Shown here piece by piece: positions 8,764-18,099 of a stretch of DNA of 61,209 bases. The translations under genes and the position numbers were made by a program. Position 1 is the first letter of the stretch. Every line of letters starts with the position of its first letter. The notes beneath the pieces were generated by a model. That model did no database searches. It was not told the DNA's origin and saw nothing but the letters and a program-made list of their open reading frames with translations. The DNA is from Sinorhizobium americanum (GTDB lineage: Bacteria > Pseudomonadota > Alphaproteobacteria > Rhizobiales > Rhizobiaceae): the NCBI RefSeq assembly GCF_001651855.1, contig NZ_LNQC01000065.1, positions 1-61,209 of the forward strand, given 5' to 3'.

Positions 8764-9639
8764 TCACAGCTTGCCCTCTGCGGCCCATTTGCGAAGCAGC
8801 GCTTCGCCGACCTCGAAATGCATGGAATCTTCGCGACTGTAGCCGGCACCCCAGTACCAGCCCGCGTCGTTGAAAAACTCTGCAAGCACGACGAGGCCGA
8901 ACTGCGTGCTGCCATCGCCCATCCTGTCGAGGTTCCTCTTGAGCGTCAGGTCGACGGCTGCCCCCCAGGCGTGCGAGGATACGGACTTGGCAGAACCGCG
9001 CACATAACGTGCGCAAAGCGCACCAGCCGTTCCGATCGCAGCATAGATGTCCGGCTCTTCCTTTTTCAGGCGCTCCAATACCTGGCCCAAAGACTCGAGC
9101 GCGGGCCTGATCATCGTCAGTCGGAAGTTTCCAAAATTGCGGGTCGCCAGAGCTCTGACCAGTTTCGGATTGGTCACCGGCTGGCAGGCTGTGGAATAAC
9201 TGGTTCGCGGCTCGCCCAGGATTTCGCGGAGCACCCCCGGCTTCGGACGGAGGATGCCGTCATTGAAGCGCTTCTTTGCCAACTGCATGGGTTCCGTCAG
9301 GTCTTCAGTTTCCTGTGGTGGCGCCATGCCGCCGAATTGGTCCAGCGAGAATGACTGCTCGGTCGCAGGTTGGTCGGGCGGCGGCGCTGGCTGCGTGGAC
9401 GGAACGGGTTCAGGGCGGGGGGCGGCCGCCAGTTCTGCAAGCTCTCTCCTGAGTGCGCTTAGTTCGGCGCGCAGCGCCTGAATTTCTCCGTCCTGCTGGG
9501 CAAGCTGTTGAGTGAGCCGGTCTATCTTTGCAGCATTCGGATCCGGCTCTACGTTGCGAAGCAGGTCAGCGACGAAGGCAAAAGTCGCCGCCGCAAGAAC
9601 GATGCTCATGCCGATGACGAGGGCTGCAATTGGGTTCAT
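8764..9639 (-). CDS. Membrane-anchored M15-family peptidase (T6SS-associated)
   Basis: The protein of about 291 residues starts with a membrane anchor (residues 4-26), followed by a coiled coil (about 38-75), a Pro-rich linker, and a C-terminal Zn peptidase domain. S-S-H-A-W-G-A-A-V-D (about 221-232) matches the S-x-H-x-x-G-x-A-x-D zinc motif and S-M-H-F-E-V (about 272) supplies the last His. M15 enzymes cut D-Ala-containing or other peptidoglycan stem peptides, so it may open the wall for T6SS assembly, a role known for TagX-type peptidoglycan hydrolases of other T6SS. The ATG at 9639 has GAGG close upstream; a TTG at 9648 overlaps the phosphatase stop. It lies between the phosphatase and the TssM-like gene. 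Confidence 0.8.
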   Translation of the reverse strand: MNPIAALVIGMSIVLAAATFAFVADLLRNVEPDPNAAKIDRLTQQLAQQDGEIQALRAELSALRRELAELAAAPRPEPVPSTQPAPPPDQPATEQSFSLDQFGGMAPPQETEDLTEPMQLAKKRFNDGILRPKPGVLREILGEPRTSYSTACQPVTNPKLVRALATRNFGNFRLTMIRPALESLGQVLERLKKEEPDIYAAIGTAGALCARYVRGSAKSVSSHAWGAAVDLTLKRNLDRMGDGSTQFGLVVLAEFFNDAGWYWGAGYSREDSMHFEVGEALLRKWAAEGKL

Positions 9640-9644
9640 TGGCC

Positions 9645-10415
9645 TCAAGGCGCTGCAGCTCCGTCAATGCGAACCACAACCACAGAGACGTTGTCCGGAG
9701 CACCGCGATCGAGAGCGGCGGCGACCAGCCGTCGACAGGCAGCCTCAGGCGTCGATACCGATTTCACGCATGAGGTGATCTCCGCCTCTGCAACGCAGTC
9801 GGTCAAACCGTCGGAACAAAGAATCAAAATGTCCCCCGGCTCCAGCGCGACCTCGGTCGTGTCCACATCCAGGCGATCGCCAGCTCCGATTGCCCGAGTT
9901 ACGACATGAGCTTGCGGGTGCTGCCACACTGCGGCTGGCGCGAGGTGTCCGCCATCGATAAGTTCCTGCACAACCGAATGATCGCGTGTAAGCTGCGACA
10001 GCTCCCCTCCTCGCAAGCGATAGGCCCGGCTGTCTCCCACCCAAGCGATTGTCGCTGCCTGGCCGTCGACGAGCGCGGCCACTACTGTTGCGCCCATCTG
10101 CTCTACATTGGCAGAGGCCGCCCATCGCCGTATTTCGGAGTTGGCTGCCTGGAGTGCTCCAACGAGATGAGCAGACGTAATCGGTGCGTGGGGGAGCAAT
10201 GCAAGCTGCTCGATGACCATGTCAGCAGCGACATCGCCATGGCCATATCCGCCCATTCCATCGGCAACGGCCCAAAGTGCGCCGGAGGGATCAGTGAGAA
10301 TTGCGTCCTCGTTGCTGTTGCGCACTTGACCAGTGTGGCTCAGCCCCGCTCCTTCCGGCCTCCCCAGCCGGTTAGGTACACGCGTCGATGAACCGTCCCG
10401 CGAATCCTGGGTCAT
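9645..10415 (-). CDS. pppA: PP2C-type serine/threonine phosphatase, T6SS regulator
   Basis: This 256-residue protein contains the metal-dependent phosphatase signatures: R-N-S-N-E-D-A near residue 35, A-D-G-M-G-G-Y-G-H-G (about 52-61), G-A-T-V-V-A-A, W-V-G-D-S-R-A-Y-R, T-R-D-H-S, D-G-L-T-D-C and D-N-V-S-V-V-V-V. PppA proteins reverse Thr phosphorylation set by the cognate kinase and so switch T6SS assembly off. Here the kinase is at 14214 on the other strand and the FHA reader at 23739, giving a complete phosphorylation switch. The gene leads a minus-strand operon and its stop touches the start of the M15 peptidase, indicating coupled translation. Confidence 0.9.
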   Translation of the reverse strand: MTQDSRDGSSTRVPNRLGRPEGAGLSHTGQVRNSNEDAILTDPSGALWAVADGMGGYGHGDVAADMVIEQLALLPHAPITSAHLVGALQAANSEIRRWAASANVEQMGATVVAALVDGQAATIAWVGDSRAYRLRGGELSQLTRDHSVVQELIDGGHLAPAAVWQHPQAHVVTRAIGAGDRLDVDTTEVALEPGDILILCSDGLTDCVAEAEITSCVKSVSTPEAACRRLVAAALDRGAPDNVSVVVVRIDGAAAP

Positions 10416-10534
10416 GAGCAGATGAACCCTCTCATTCGCTCCATCGCGAAGCCGTTACCTGAACAGTTGCCCCCCAAGTTATCCTATAGTAATTTTGTAG
10501 ACGGCGAAACCTCCTCGCCAAAGGGAGCCTTGAG

Positions 10535-11281
10535 ATGATGCGCCTGCCGGCAGCGAATCTAGCGGTGTTTCTTGCTCTATTCTTCGTTCCACAAAGTGTC
10601 TTGGAGGCACAGGAACTCACCGATTCTACGCTGAAAGAGCGCTTTCAGCGCCAAATTAAGTTGTTCAAGGCTGCAGAGGCATCAAAGCTTGGGGCCCCGC
10701 GCGGCCTGGTTCTTACCAACCCCGGGCCAAATGCAGCGGCCACGCCGGTGGCAATCGACGCGACGGGTGAAGCAAAAGTCGCTCCGCCATCCCCTCCTGC
10801 CACTCAGGCCCAAAGCATCCAATCCGGTCCCGATGAGAGCGAAGTAGCTCAGCCTCCGGCAACCGCAGCAAAGGACTCGTCGCCGACATCGGCAGTTACG
10901 GCCGAGACGACCACCGATCCGCAGACCTACTGGAAGCTGCCGCCTTCGGACCAGATAAATGTGCGCGTGAACTTTGCCTTCGATTCCGCCGCCATCGCCC
11001 TGGATCAGAAGCCGGCGCTTCGCCAGCTTTGCAGAATCATGGAGGAAATGGACATCAAGCTCGTCCGAGTGATAGGGCACACCGATGCCGTCGGAGGCGC
11101 GGCTTACAATCAGCAGCTGTCGATGCTGCGCGCGAAGGAAGTGACACGGTTCTTCGCCGACGAATGCCACATTGCTCTCGAACGCCTGGAGGCGGTTGGC
11201 GTAGGCGAGCAGTTTCTTCTCAATTCGGGAAACCCGAAGGCCGACGAGAACAGGCGCGTAGAGTTCCAGGCAGTTAGCTAA
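10535..11281 (+). CDS. OmpA-family peptidoglycan-binding protein (TagL-like)
   Basis: This 248-residue protein has an N-terminal signal peptide (hydrophobic core L-A-V-F-L-A-L-F-F-V, probable cleavage after L-E-A), a low-complexity Ala/Pro/Thr linker (about 55-130), and a C-terminal OmpA domain: V-N-F-A-F-D-S-A-A-I, G-H-T-D-A-V-G, and E-N-R-R-V-E-F. The domain binds the diaminopimelate of peptidoglycan non-covalently. It lies between the divergent ClpV and phosphatase genes and so probably anchors the secretion apparatus to the wall, in addition to the OmpA domain of TssL. GGGAG lies 7 bases before the ATG. It is convergent with clpV, with only 39 bases between. Confidence 0.82.
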   Translation: MMRLPAANLAVFLALFFVPQSVLEAQELTDSTLKERFQRQIKLFKAAEASKLGAPRGLVLTNPGPNAAATPVAIDATGEAKVAPPSPPATQAQSIQSGPDESEVAQPPATAAKDSSPTSAVTAETTTDPQTYWKLPPSDQINVRVNFAFDSAAIALDQKPALRQLCRIMEEMDIKLVRVIGHTDAVGGAAYNQQLSMLRAKEVTRFFADECHIALERLEAVGVGEQFLLNSGNPKADENRRVEFQAVS

Positions 11282-11320
11282 GGACGCGGCCGCAACAAAA
11301 GATCGTCAGCAATGCTGCCG

Positions 11321-14053
11321 CTATTCGAACGCGTAGGTGAAGCCTTCCGCAGATGCGCCGACCGTCACCTTGGACAGGCGTTTGCCTTCGAGCGCCGAAT
11401 TCAAAACGCCTTTACTCAAAGCCGGCAGAAGCGAGTTGGTCAGGATCGCGTCGATCATGCGCCCCCCCGATTCAACCTCAGTACAACGCGCCTTGACTAA
11501 TTGCAAAACGCCGTCTTCGATAACCAGCTCAGCGTCATGGCTAGCGCGCAACCGGCGTGCAATCTTGCGGAAGTGATGTCGCGTGATTGCTTCAATCATC
11601 AGGTCTGAGAGCGGATAATAGGGCACGACGATAACGCGGCCGAGGAATGCCGGCGGGAATACCTTCAGCAATTGCGGCCTCAGGACGACTTCTAACTCCT
11701 CAAGCGGAGGCCGCGTCCGGCCGCTGTCGGTCAGCTTCATGATAGCCTCCGAGCCGACGTTCGACGTCAGAAGGATGAGCGTATTGCGGAAGTCGATCCG
11801 CCGCCCCTCGCTGTCGTCCATCATTCCTTTGTCGAAAACCTGGAAAAAGATCTCGTGTACGTCCGGATGCGCCTTCTCGACTTCATCGAGCAGAATGACT
11901 GAATAGGGTCGGCGTCTGACCGCTTCGGTCAGGACGCCGCCCTTGCCATAGCCAACGTAGCCGGGAGGAGCGCCTTTGAGAGTTGAGACCGTGTGCGCTT
12001 CCTGAAACTCCGACATGTTGATGGTGATCAGATTCTGCTCGCCGCCAAAGAGGGCCTCGGCGAGAGCCAGTGCAGTTTCCGTTTTACCGACGCCGGATGG
12101 GCCGCACAGCAAAAAGACGCCGACGGGCTTTTCAGGAGAACCCATTCCGGCTCGGCTGGTCTGCACCCGCCGTGCGATCGCCTCCATCGCCAGGTCCTGA
12201 CCGACCACACGCTCTGCCAGAACATTCGCTAGTTGGAGCGCCTTCTCCGTCTGGCTGGTCAGCATTCGTCCCACGGGTATACCCGTCCAATCCTGCACCA
12301 CCGAGGCTACGGCATTCGTGTCAACAGAAAGCAATACGAGCGGCGTTTCCCCCTGCACCTCGGCAAGTTCCCCCATAAGGACCCTGAGCCGCACAAGGTC
12401 CGAGCTCTGTTCAGCGCTCGCTCCATCGCTCCCTTCCGACGCGGGATGATCCCCATTGGCGAGTGCCGCCGCATTCTCGCCTGCCCTCTCGCTGGCTAAT
12501 GCATGGTCCAGCTCAACTCCCTTTCCGCGTAGCCTTGCTCGCAGTTCGAGGATTTCGGATACCATCGACTGTTCTTTTTCCCAGCGAGCCTTTGCGACCA
12601 GCAACTCGGATTCCGTTTCGTCGAGAAAGGCTGCCACCTTGGCCTGACGTTCCTGAACCTCAAAGCCGATCACGGCCTCACGCCCGATGATCCCCTGCTC
12701 GATCTCAAGGGATTGCTTGCGCCGTAGCAGATCTTCGACTTCCGCCGGTGTCGCGTGCTGCGATACAGCCACACGCGCGCAGGCGGTATCAAGGAGACTG
12801 ACCGCCTTGTCGGGCAGCTGGCGCGCCGGGATATAGCGGTGTGAGAGGTTGACGGCCGCCTCGATCGCTTCATCCAGAATCTGCACCTGATGGTGTTTCT
12901 CCAACACGCCTGCCACACCACGTAGCATCAAAACAGCGCCGACCTCATCGGGCTCCTCGACCTTGACCACCTGGAAACGCCGTGTCAGCGCGGGATCTTT
13001 TTCGATGTACTGCTTGTACTCGGCCCAGGTTGTTGCGGCGACCGTGCGAAGCTCGCCGCGCGCCAACATCGGCTTGAGAAGATTTGCCGCATCTCCTGTT
13101 CCCGCCGCACCGCCTGCGCCGATCAACGTATGAGCTTCGTCGATGAAGAGAATAATGGGAGTTTCCGAGGCCTGAACTTCATCGATTACTGTCTTGAGTC
13201 GTCTTTCGAACTCACCCTTGACGCTCGCCCCCGCCTGCATCAAGCCGATGTCGAGCATGTGGAGCGACACCCCTTTTAGCGGTGGCGGCACATCGTCGGC
13301 TGCAAGCCGCAGAGCAAACCCTTCGACCACCGCGGTTTTGCCCACACCTGCTTCGCCCGTCAGGATAGGATTGTTCTGTCGCCGGCGCATGAGAATGTCA
13401 ACGATCTGCCGTATCTCTGGATCACGGCCCAGGATCGGGTCAATTTTTCCGTCACGTGCACGTCGAGTGAGATCCACGGCATATTTCGCCAACGCAGAGT
13501 CACCGCCTGCCTGACGTCTTTTCCGGGATGGTTCCGGCGTCTCTTCATTGCGGGCGCTTTCAAGTGATCCAGCGAGCACGTCATCGAGCCGAGCGACGAT
13601 CGATTCCGCATCGATCCGATCGAATTCAGTACTAATCTTCGAGAGGAGCCCGTCAAGCACCGGCACCTTCCTGCAGGCTAACAGGACATAGGCTCCACGC
13701 ACCACTTCAGATCCGAACTGCAGGCTGGCCAGGCTCCAAGCCTCCTGGATCGCGTGAAAGATGTGATCGGAAAATTCCTCGATGGAGGTCGCGCCATAGG
13801 GTAGCTTGTCTATCGCTCTCGCCATTTCGGCGGCAAGACGGCCGAGGTCGACGCCGGCGTCCCTGAGAATCAACTGAAAGTCAGCGCGGTCGACAAGCGT
13901 CAGTTGTTCAATCCAGTGAACGAGTTCGACATAAGGGTTGCCGCGAAGCTTGGCGGCGTCCGCCGCTGCCTTGAATGCGCGCAGGCATATCGGGTTGAGC
14001 TTGCCGACCAGTTCCTTGCGCTTGAAGCTTGGAGAAGACATGTTCTGCTGCAT
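11321..14053 (-). CDS. tssH: ClpV AAA+ ATPase, T6SS sheath recycling
   Basis: ClpV unfolds and recycles the contracted TssB/TssC sheath in the cytoplasm. The 910-residue protein has a Clp_N domain (about 10-155), a first AAA+ module with G-E-A-G-V-G-K-T (about 232), a coiled middle domain (about 420-560), a second AAA+ module with G-P-S-G-V-G-K-T-E (about 650), and a ClpB D2-small domain. I chose the ATG at 14053 (M-Q-Q-N-M) because AGGAG lies 9 bases upstream; the open frame begins 24 codons earlier without a site. It is transcribed divergently from the kinase gene, with a good -10 element between them. Confidence 0.94.
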   Translation of the reverse strand: MQQNMSSPSFKRKELVGKLNPICLRAFKAAADAAKLRGNPYVELVHWIEQLTLVDRADFQLILRDAGVDLGRLAAEMARAIDKLPYGATSIEEFSDHIFHAIQEAWSLASLQFGSEVVRGAYVLLACRKVPVLDGLLSKISTEFDRIDAESIVARLDDVLAGSLESARNEETPEPSRKRRQAGGDSALAKYAVDLTRRARDGKIDPILGRDPEIRQIVDILMRRRQNNPILTGEAGVGKTAVVEGFALRLAADDVPPPLKGVSLHMLDIGLMQAGASVKGEFERRLKTVIDEVQASETPIILFIDEAHTLIGAGGAAGTGDAANLLKPMLARGELRTVAATTWAEYKQYIEKDPALTRRFQVVKVEEPDEVGAVLMLRGVAGVLEKHHQVQILDEAIEAAVNLSHRYIPARQLPDKAVSLLDTACARVAVSQHATPAEVEDLLRRKQSLEIEQGIIGREAVIGFEVQERQAKVAAFLDETESELLVAKARWEKEQSMVSEILELRARLRGKGVELDHALASERAGENAAALANGDHPASEGSDGASAEQSSDLVRLRVLMGELAEVQGETPLVLLSVDTNAVASVVQDWTGIPVGRMLTSQTEKALQLANVLAERVVGQDLAMEAIARRVQTSRAGMGSPEKPVGVFLLCGPSGVGKTETALALAEALFGGEQNLITINMSEFQEAHTVSTLKGAPPGYVGYGKGGVLTEAVRRRPYSVILLDEVEKAHPDVHEIFFQVFDKGMMDDSEGRRIDFRNTLILLTSNVGSEAIMKLTDSGRTRPPLEELEVVLRPQLLKVFPPAFLGRVIVVPYYPLSDLMIEAITRHHFRKIARRLRASHDAELVIEDGVLQLVKARCTEVESGGRMIDAILTNSLLPALSKGVLNSALEGKRLSKVTVGASAEGFTYAFE

Positions 14054-14123
14054 GTCGGTCGGCTCCTGCCGGTGTTTTGGAGTAGGCGCCTCTAGTCTTG
14101 GATCACTAGTCACAGCGTGCCAC

Positions 14124-14129
14124 ATTATA
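14124..14129 (-). promoter_or_regulatory. Putative clpV -10 element
   Basis: The minus strand reads a perfect TATAAT about 70 bases before the clpV start. No convincing -35 hexamer lies 16-18 bases upstream. On the opposite strand a perfect TTGACA occurs at 14136-14141 facing the kinase gene, but its -10 partner is weak. The 160-base divergent region therefore probably carries both promoters. Confidence 0.35.
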
Positions 14130-14213
14130 GTATTCTTGACAAATAATCAGGCAGCGCGTTCTTAGTGAATATTGTGGTAGCTGGTTTCCATTGGGTGCGT
14201 TTGGAGACACCAT

Positions 14214-16307
14214 ATGCTCGATCCACTGCCCGGTGACATATTTCGCAAAGGCCAGGTGCTCAACAACACCTACGAGATTGAGGGTGTCCTGGGCCGCGGC
14301 GGGACGGGCGAGGTCTATCGAGCAAGCAACCGCATCACCGGCCGTGTGGTGGCGATCAAGGCATTGAAGCGCGATCTGTCGGCAAATGCCAGTTATCTCG
14401 AGCTCATGAAGCGAGAGGAAGAGGTGCGCAGCATCTCGCACGACGCGGTCGTTCGCTACACCGACTGCAGTCAGACCGGCGACGGTCACGTATACCTGGT
14501 GATGGACTACATAGCAGGCACCCCTCTCAGCGAATGGCTCGAACGCGGCGGGGCTTCTGCCCGAGATCTACTGGTGGTGGCACACAGGGTGGCCGAAGGG
14601 CTGGTCGCGACGCATGAGCGCATGATCGTTCACCGGGACCTTTCCCCGGATAACATCATCCTGCGTGACGGCAGACCGGAGGAAGCCGTCATTATCGACT
14701 TTGGCATCGCGAAGGACAGCACCGCAGGTGCCCGCACGATCGTCGGCAACGACTTTGCGGGCAAGTACGAATATGCCGCGCCAGAGCAGATGCACGGTCA
14801 GGCGGAGCCACGCTCAGACCTTTATGCCCTGGGAGCATCGCTGCTCGCAACGTTTCGCGGGAAGATCCCGGACGTTGGAAGGAGCCCGGGCGAGGTCATT
14901 CGCCATAAGGAACGCCGGCTTGATACCTCTGGCGTACCAGAACCGCTCAAGACCTTGATTGACGATCTTACTCAGCCCGAGCCTGCCCACCGGCCGCCAA
15001 GCGCCGCCGCCGTCGTCAAGGAAATCGGGCGGTTGCTGCAGCCCGGTCTTGGCGGTGTGCCGCAGAGGGGGCGCTTCGAAAAAGCAACCTGGAGACCATG
15101 GCTTGTCATCCTGCCCCTCGGGGCGCTGGCGGCAATCGCTGGGCTTTGGCTTTTGGGGGCATTTGAGGAATTATCGAGGACGGCCCTCCCGCTCGCGACC
15201 CCTTACAAGCTAGTTGCCGGTGTGGACGGACAAGGACGAACCATGCTCACCGGCTTTGCTCCCGATGCCGACCAGCAAGAGGCAATCCTTTCGAACTTTG
15301 AACAATCGGTCGGGCGCGCACCACCCAAGGGCACCCTTACTCTTGCTGACGGCGCTCCGTCTGAACGATGGGCACAGGACTTGACCGCCTTTTTCGCGCT
15401 CGCCGCTCGGTTGGACGAGTGGAAGCTGGAAGTTGCTGATCGAACGGTTCGCCTTACCGGACTTGCGGGCGATGTCAAAGGACGCGAAGCCGCGGTAATC
15501 CGATTTGCTGCGGCTGCCAAAGAGGCCGGCTATGAGCCTGTCCTACGTATCGCCGCCGGTCCCCGCGATCTGTCGCCGGATCAACTGAAATCCCTCCTGG
15601 TGCCGTTGCAGACCTGCGGACCACTCGTGATTCTGCCTCCGCAGACGGGTACCTACCCCCTTGGAGCGATGGTGTCTATCCGGGGAAACGTCGCCTCCAG
15701 CAGGGACATCCAGGCCGTTCAACAGGCGCTTGCCCCGCATCTTGGAGATCGCGAGATGCGCTTCGACGCCACAGTGCTCAATAGCCAGCTATGCGTCGTT
15801 CAGGAGCTGCTGCCGGATGCAAGGCAGGGTCCGATGACAATCGTCCTCGGATATGGCGACAAGTCCGAACCGAACATGTCCGGCATCTATTCGGTTGGCG
15901 ATAATCCGGTTATCGACGTGCTGGCGCCGGCCACGCTTGACGAGGGCTACTTGTGGGTCGCTATCGCCGACGTCACTGGCAATCTCTTTAACGTTCTTCC
16001 GAATATCAAGAGACCCAATCATGCGGTTGCCGACCTCGGAACCGTGTCTGAGGGAATGCGAACGATCCGGGTTGCCTATCCGACGGCCGAAGGTGCAGTC
16101 GATACCGCGAAGCTCTCCTTCGCCGTCGATAGCACATTCGGCAGGAGTCTGATCATCGTCCTGCAGACGAATGAACCACTTTTTCGCGAGCTTCGACCTA
16201 CAACCGAGTCCACTAAGTCTTTTGCCGAAGACTTGCGTGCGGTCATCGCCGCAGGGCGTGTTTCGGTCCTCTCTATCGCCACCCGGCTGATCGATACCAG
16301 GAACTAG
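14214..16307 (+). CDS. ppkA: T6SS Ser/Thr protein kinase (PpkA/ImpN type)
   Basis: This 697-residue membrane kinase has an N-terminal Hanks-type domain: G-R-G-G-T-G-E-V-Y (about 27), the catalytic Lys in V-V-A-I-K (about 46), H-R-D-L-S-P-D-N (about 139), D-F-G-I-A-K (about 161) and A-P-E-Q. One membrane span follows at about 294-317, then a periplasmic part with two BON-like repeats (around V-R-L-T-G-L-A-G-D-V and V-S-I-R-G-N-V-A-S) and a beta-rich C-terminus. In known systems this kinase phosphorylates the FHA protein or TssL to trigger assembly; partner phosphatase and FHA genes are in this window. It is the first gene of the right arm, separated from tssA by 100 bases. Confidence 0.9.
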   Translation: MLDPLPGDIFRKGQVLNNTYEIEGVLGRGGTGEVYRASNRITGRVVAIKALKRDLSANASYLELMKREEEVRSISHDAVVRYTDCSQTGDGHVYLVMDYIAGTPLSEWLERGGASARDLLVVAHRVAEGLVATHERMIVHRDLSPDNIILRDGRPEEAVIIDFGIAKDSTAGARTIVGNDFAGKYEYAAPEQMHGQAEPRSDLYALGASLLATFRGKIPDVGRSPGEVIRHKERRLDTSGVPEPLKTLIDDLTQPEPAHRPPSAAAVVKEIGRLLQPGLGGVPQRGRFEKATWRPWLVILPLGALAAIAGLWLLGAFEELSRTALPLATPYKLVAGVDGQGRTMLTGFAPDADQQEAILSNFEQSVGRAPPKGTLTLADGAPSERWAQDLTAFFALAARLDEWKLEVADRTVRLTGLAGDVKGREAAVIRFAAAAKEAGYEPVLRIAAGPRDLSPDQLKSLLVPLQTCGPLVILPPQTGTYPLGAMVSIRGNVASSRDIQAVQQALAPHLGDREMRFDATVLNSQLCVVQELLPDARQGPMTIVLGYGDKSEPNMSGIYSVGDNPVIDVLAPATLDEGYLWVAIADVTGNLFNVLPNIKRPNHAVADLGTVSEGMRTIRVAYPTAEGAVDTAKLSFAVDSTFGRSLIIVLQTNEPLFRELRPTTESTKSFAEDLRAVIAAGRVSVLSIATRLIDTRN

Positions 16308-16407
16308 AAATTCGCTTACCTTGAAGCGACGTTGAAATAGAACATCTTGAAAAACTGTGGTAAAAGTACGCTGAGAGGAGAACATTAGTTGGTAACGGGG
16401 GGATCTG

Positions 16408-17556
16408 TTGTTCGACTCCGCTCTCTGGCTAAGTCCACTGAATGGCAATAACCCCTCTGGCGAAAGCTTGCGGAATGATGGGCGATTCCACGAGCTGGAA
16501 CGCCTCATGCAACCTCAAATCGAGATCAGCCGAGACGAACGGAACAACCCGGTGGCAAGGGCCGAAGTGCCTGTCGACTGGACAAGCGTCCTTCGGAAAT
16601 CGGAGGAGCTGCGTCAGCACGGGCGGGATCTGCGGCTCCTGGTGATCGTCACTCGCGCCCTTGCAAATGAACAGGGTTTTGCCGGCCTGTCCTCGGGACT
16701 TGGCCTGATCGCCCGGACCTTCGACCTGCATTGGGAAACGATGCATCCAGAACTTCGGCCAGACTCAACTCCTCGGGATGCGGCGCTGCGTCGGACCAAC
16801 GCGCTTCTCCAGCTTCAAAACGACAAGGATGGGTTGTTGGGCGACCTTCGGAGGATGACCTTTTTTGCGCCCCATGGTGTTGGCCCATTTACCGGCCGGG
16901 ATTTAGAGCGCGGATCGATCGACACCCGAACGGCTCTTGCCGAGGCTGCACCGGGACTGAGCGAGGCTGAGAAATCATTAATTGTAAGCGAGCATGACCG
17001 CCTGTTGGATCGTATGAGAATAGGCTGCGCGGCATTTGCGGAGCAATCCTCGGAGAAAGCGGCCGAGCTTATCGCCAATGCACGTGCTGCGGCCGCTGCG
17101 TTGGGAGAACTCGAAACATCGCTTAACCGGCAGATGGGCGGGGATGTGCGCTTTACATTGTCGGATTTGGGTCGGTTCCTTCTACGCGTGATTTCGACGC
17201 TCGAGCGGGCGCAACCCGCCGCGCAGCAGGAGGTCGCAAGCGCGGAAATCGCCGTTCTTGACAAGTCACCTGCTCAAACGGGCTCCGGCGCGGAATCGAC
17301 CTACACCGGAACTGCGGCAGTCTTTCCGTCGCGACTTGCCTCGCGCGAGGAGGTCACAAGGTGCATCGACCTCGTGATTGACTTCTACGACCGCACCGAG
17401 CCGTCGAGCCCCATTCCTCATCTGGCACGCAGGATCAAACGCATGGTGCCGATGAATTTTCTGGAACTGATGGAGGACTTGGCGCCCTCCGGTCTGAAAG
17501 AGTTCCGGCTCCTGGCCGGTGTGCCAGAAAACAAGAAATCTCGGGACGAAAGGTGA
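16408..17556 (+). CDS. tssA: TssA, T6SS baseplate/sheath cap protein
   Basis: The 382-residue protein begins with the ImpA_N domain (about 1-130, with P-L-N-G-N-N-P-S-G-E-S-L and V-D-W-T-S-V-L-R-K-S-E-E-L) and continues through a helical region to a short conserved C-terminus (S-P-I-P-H-L-A-R-R-I-K-R-M). TssA guides sheath and tube polymerisation from the baseplate. The start is a TTG at 16408 preceded by a GGGGGGAT ribosome binding site; an ATG is absent nearby. It opens the uninterrupted structural operon, with tssB beginning 3 bases after its stop. The 100 bases upstream are AT-richer and probably hold the operon promoter, but I cannot assign hexamers. Confidence 0.9.
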   Translation: MFDSALWLSPLNGNNPSGESLRNDGRFHELERLMQPQIEISRDERNNPVARAEVPVDWTSVLRKSEELRQHGRDLRLLVIVTRALANEQGFAGLSSGLGLIARTFDLHWETMHPELRPDSTPRDAALRRTNALLQLQNDKDGLLGDLRRMTFFAPHGVGPFTGRDLERGSIDTRTALAEAAPGLSEAEKSLIVSEHDRLLDRMRIGCAAFAEQSSEKAAELIANARAAAAALGELETSLNRQMGGDVRFTLSDLGRFLLRVISTLERAQPAAQQEVASAEIAVLDKSPAQTGSGAESTYTGTAAVFPSRLASREEVTRCIDLVIDFYDRTEPSSPIPHLARRIKRMVPMNFLELMEDLAPSGLKEFRLLAGVPENKKSRDER

Positions 17557-17559
17557 CCT

Positions 17560-18096
17560 ATGAGCGAAACTAAGGCGAAGGTAATTGAACGGAACCGGGC
17601 GCCTCGCGTCCAGATCGCCTATGAGGTGGAAACATACGGCAGCCCGACAACGATCGAATTGCCATTTGTGATGGGCGTGATGGCCGATCTCGCCGGCGCC
17701 TCAGAGACGCCAGAGGCGCGCAAATCCATACGGGATCGCGCTTTTGTCGAGACGGACGCAAACCGGTTCGGCCGTTTCATGGAAGCCCTCAGCCCGCGCG
17801 TCAAAGCGCGAGTGAAGAACACTCTTCCCCAGCCTCCCGGCGAAGAACGCGATGAAGAGCTTGCGGTAGACCTGACCTTTACAAGCATGGCCGATTTCAC
17901 GCCGGATCGTGTTGCCGAACAAGTTCCGCAGCTTGCCGAACTGTTGAGGATGCGCCGCCAGCTCGAGGAACTGCTCGGCTTCATGGATGGCCGCATCGAC
18001 GCGGAAAAACGCATCGCACAACTTTTGAACAATGAGCCACTCTTAGGAAAGATCGCTGACCAGGCGATCGAAGATAGCAGCAAGTCGGAGGTCTGA
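17560..18096 (+). CDS. tssB: TssB, small sheath subunit
   Basis: The 178-residue protein pairs with TssC to build the contractile sheath. Its N-terminal I-A-Y-E-V-E-T-Y-G-S, L-P-F-V-M-G-V-M-A-D-L and the R-A-F-V-E-T-D segment are hallmarks of the VipA/ImpB family, and F-T-S-M-A-D-F-T-P-D-R-V is also conserved. The gene sits between tssA and tssC with gaps of 3 bases on both sides, so translation is tightly coupled. Confidence 0.95.
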   Translation: MSETKAKVIERNRAPRVQIAYEVETYGSPTTIELPFVMGVMADLAGASETPEARKSIRDRAFVETDANRFGRFMEALSPRVKARVKNTLPQPPGEERDEELAVDLTFTSMADFTPDRVAEQVPQLAELLRMRRQLEELLGFMDGRIDAEKRIAQLLNNEPLLGKIADQAIEDSSKSEV

Positions 18097-18099
18097 GCC

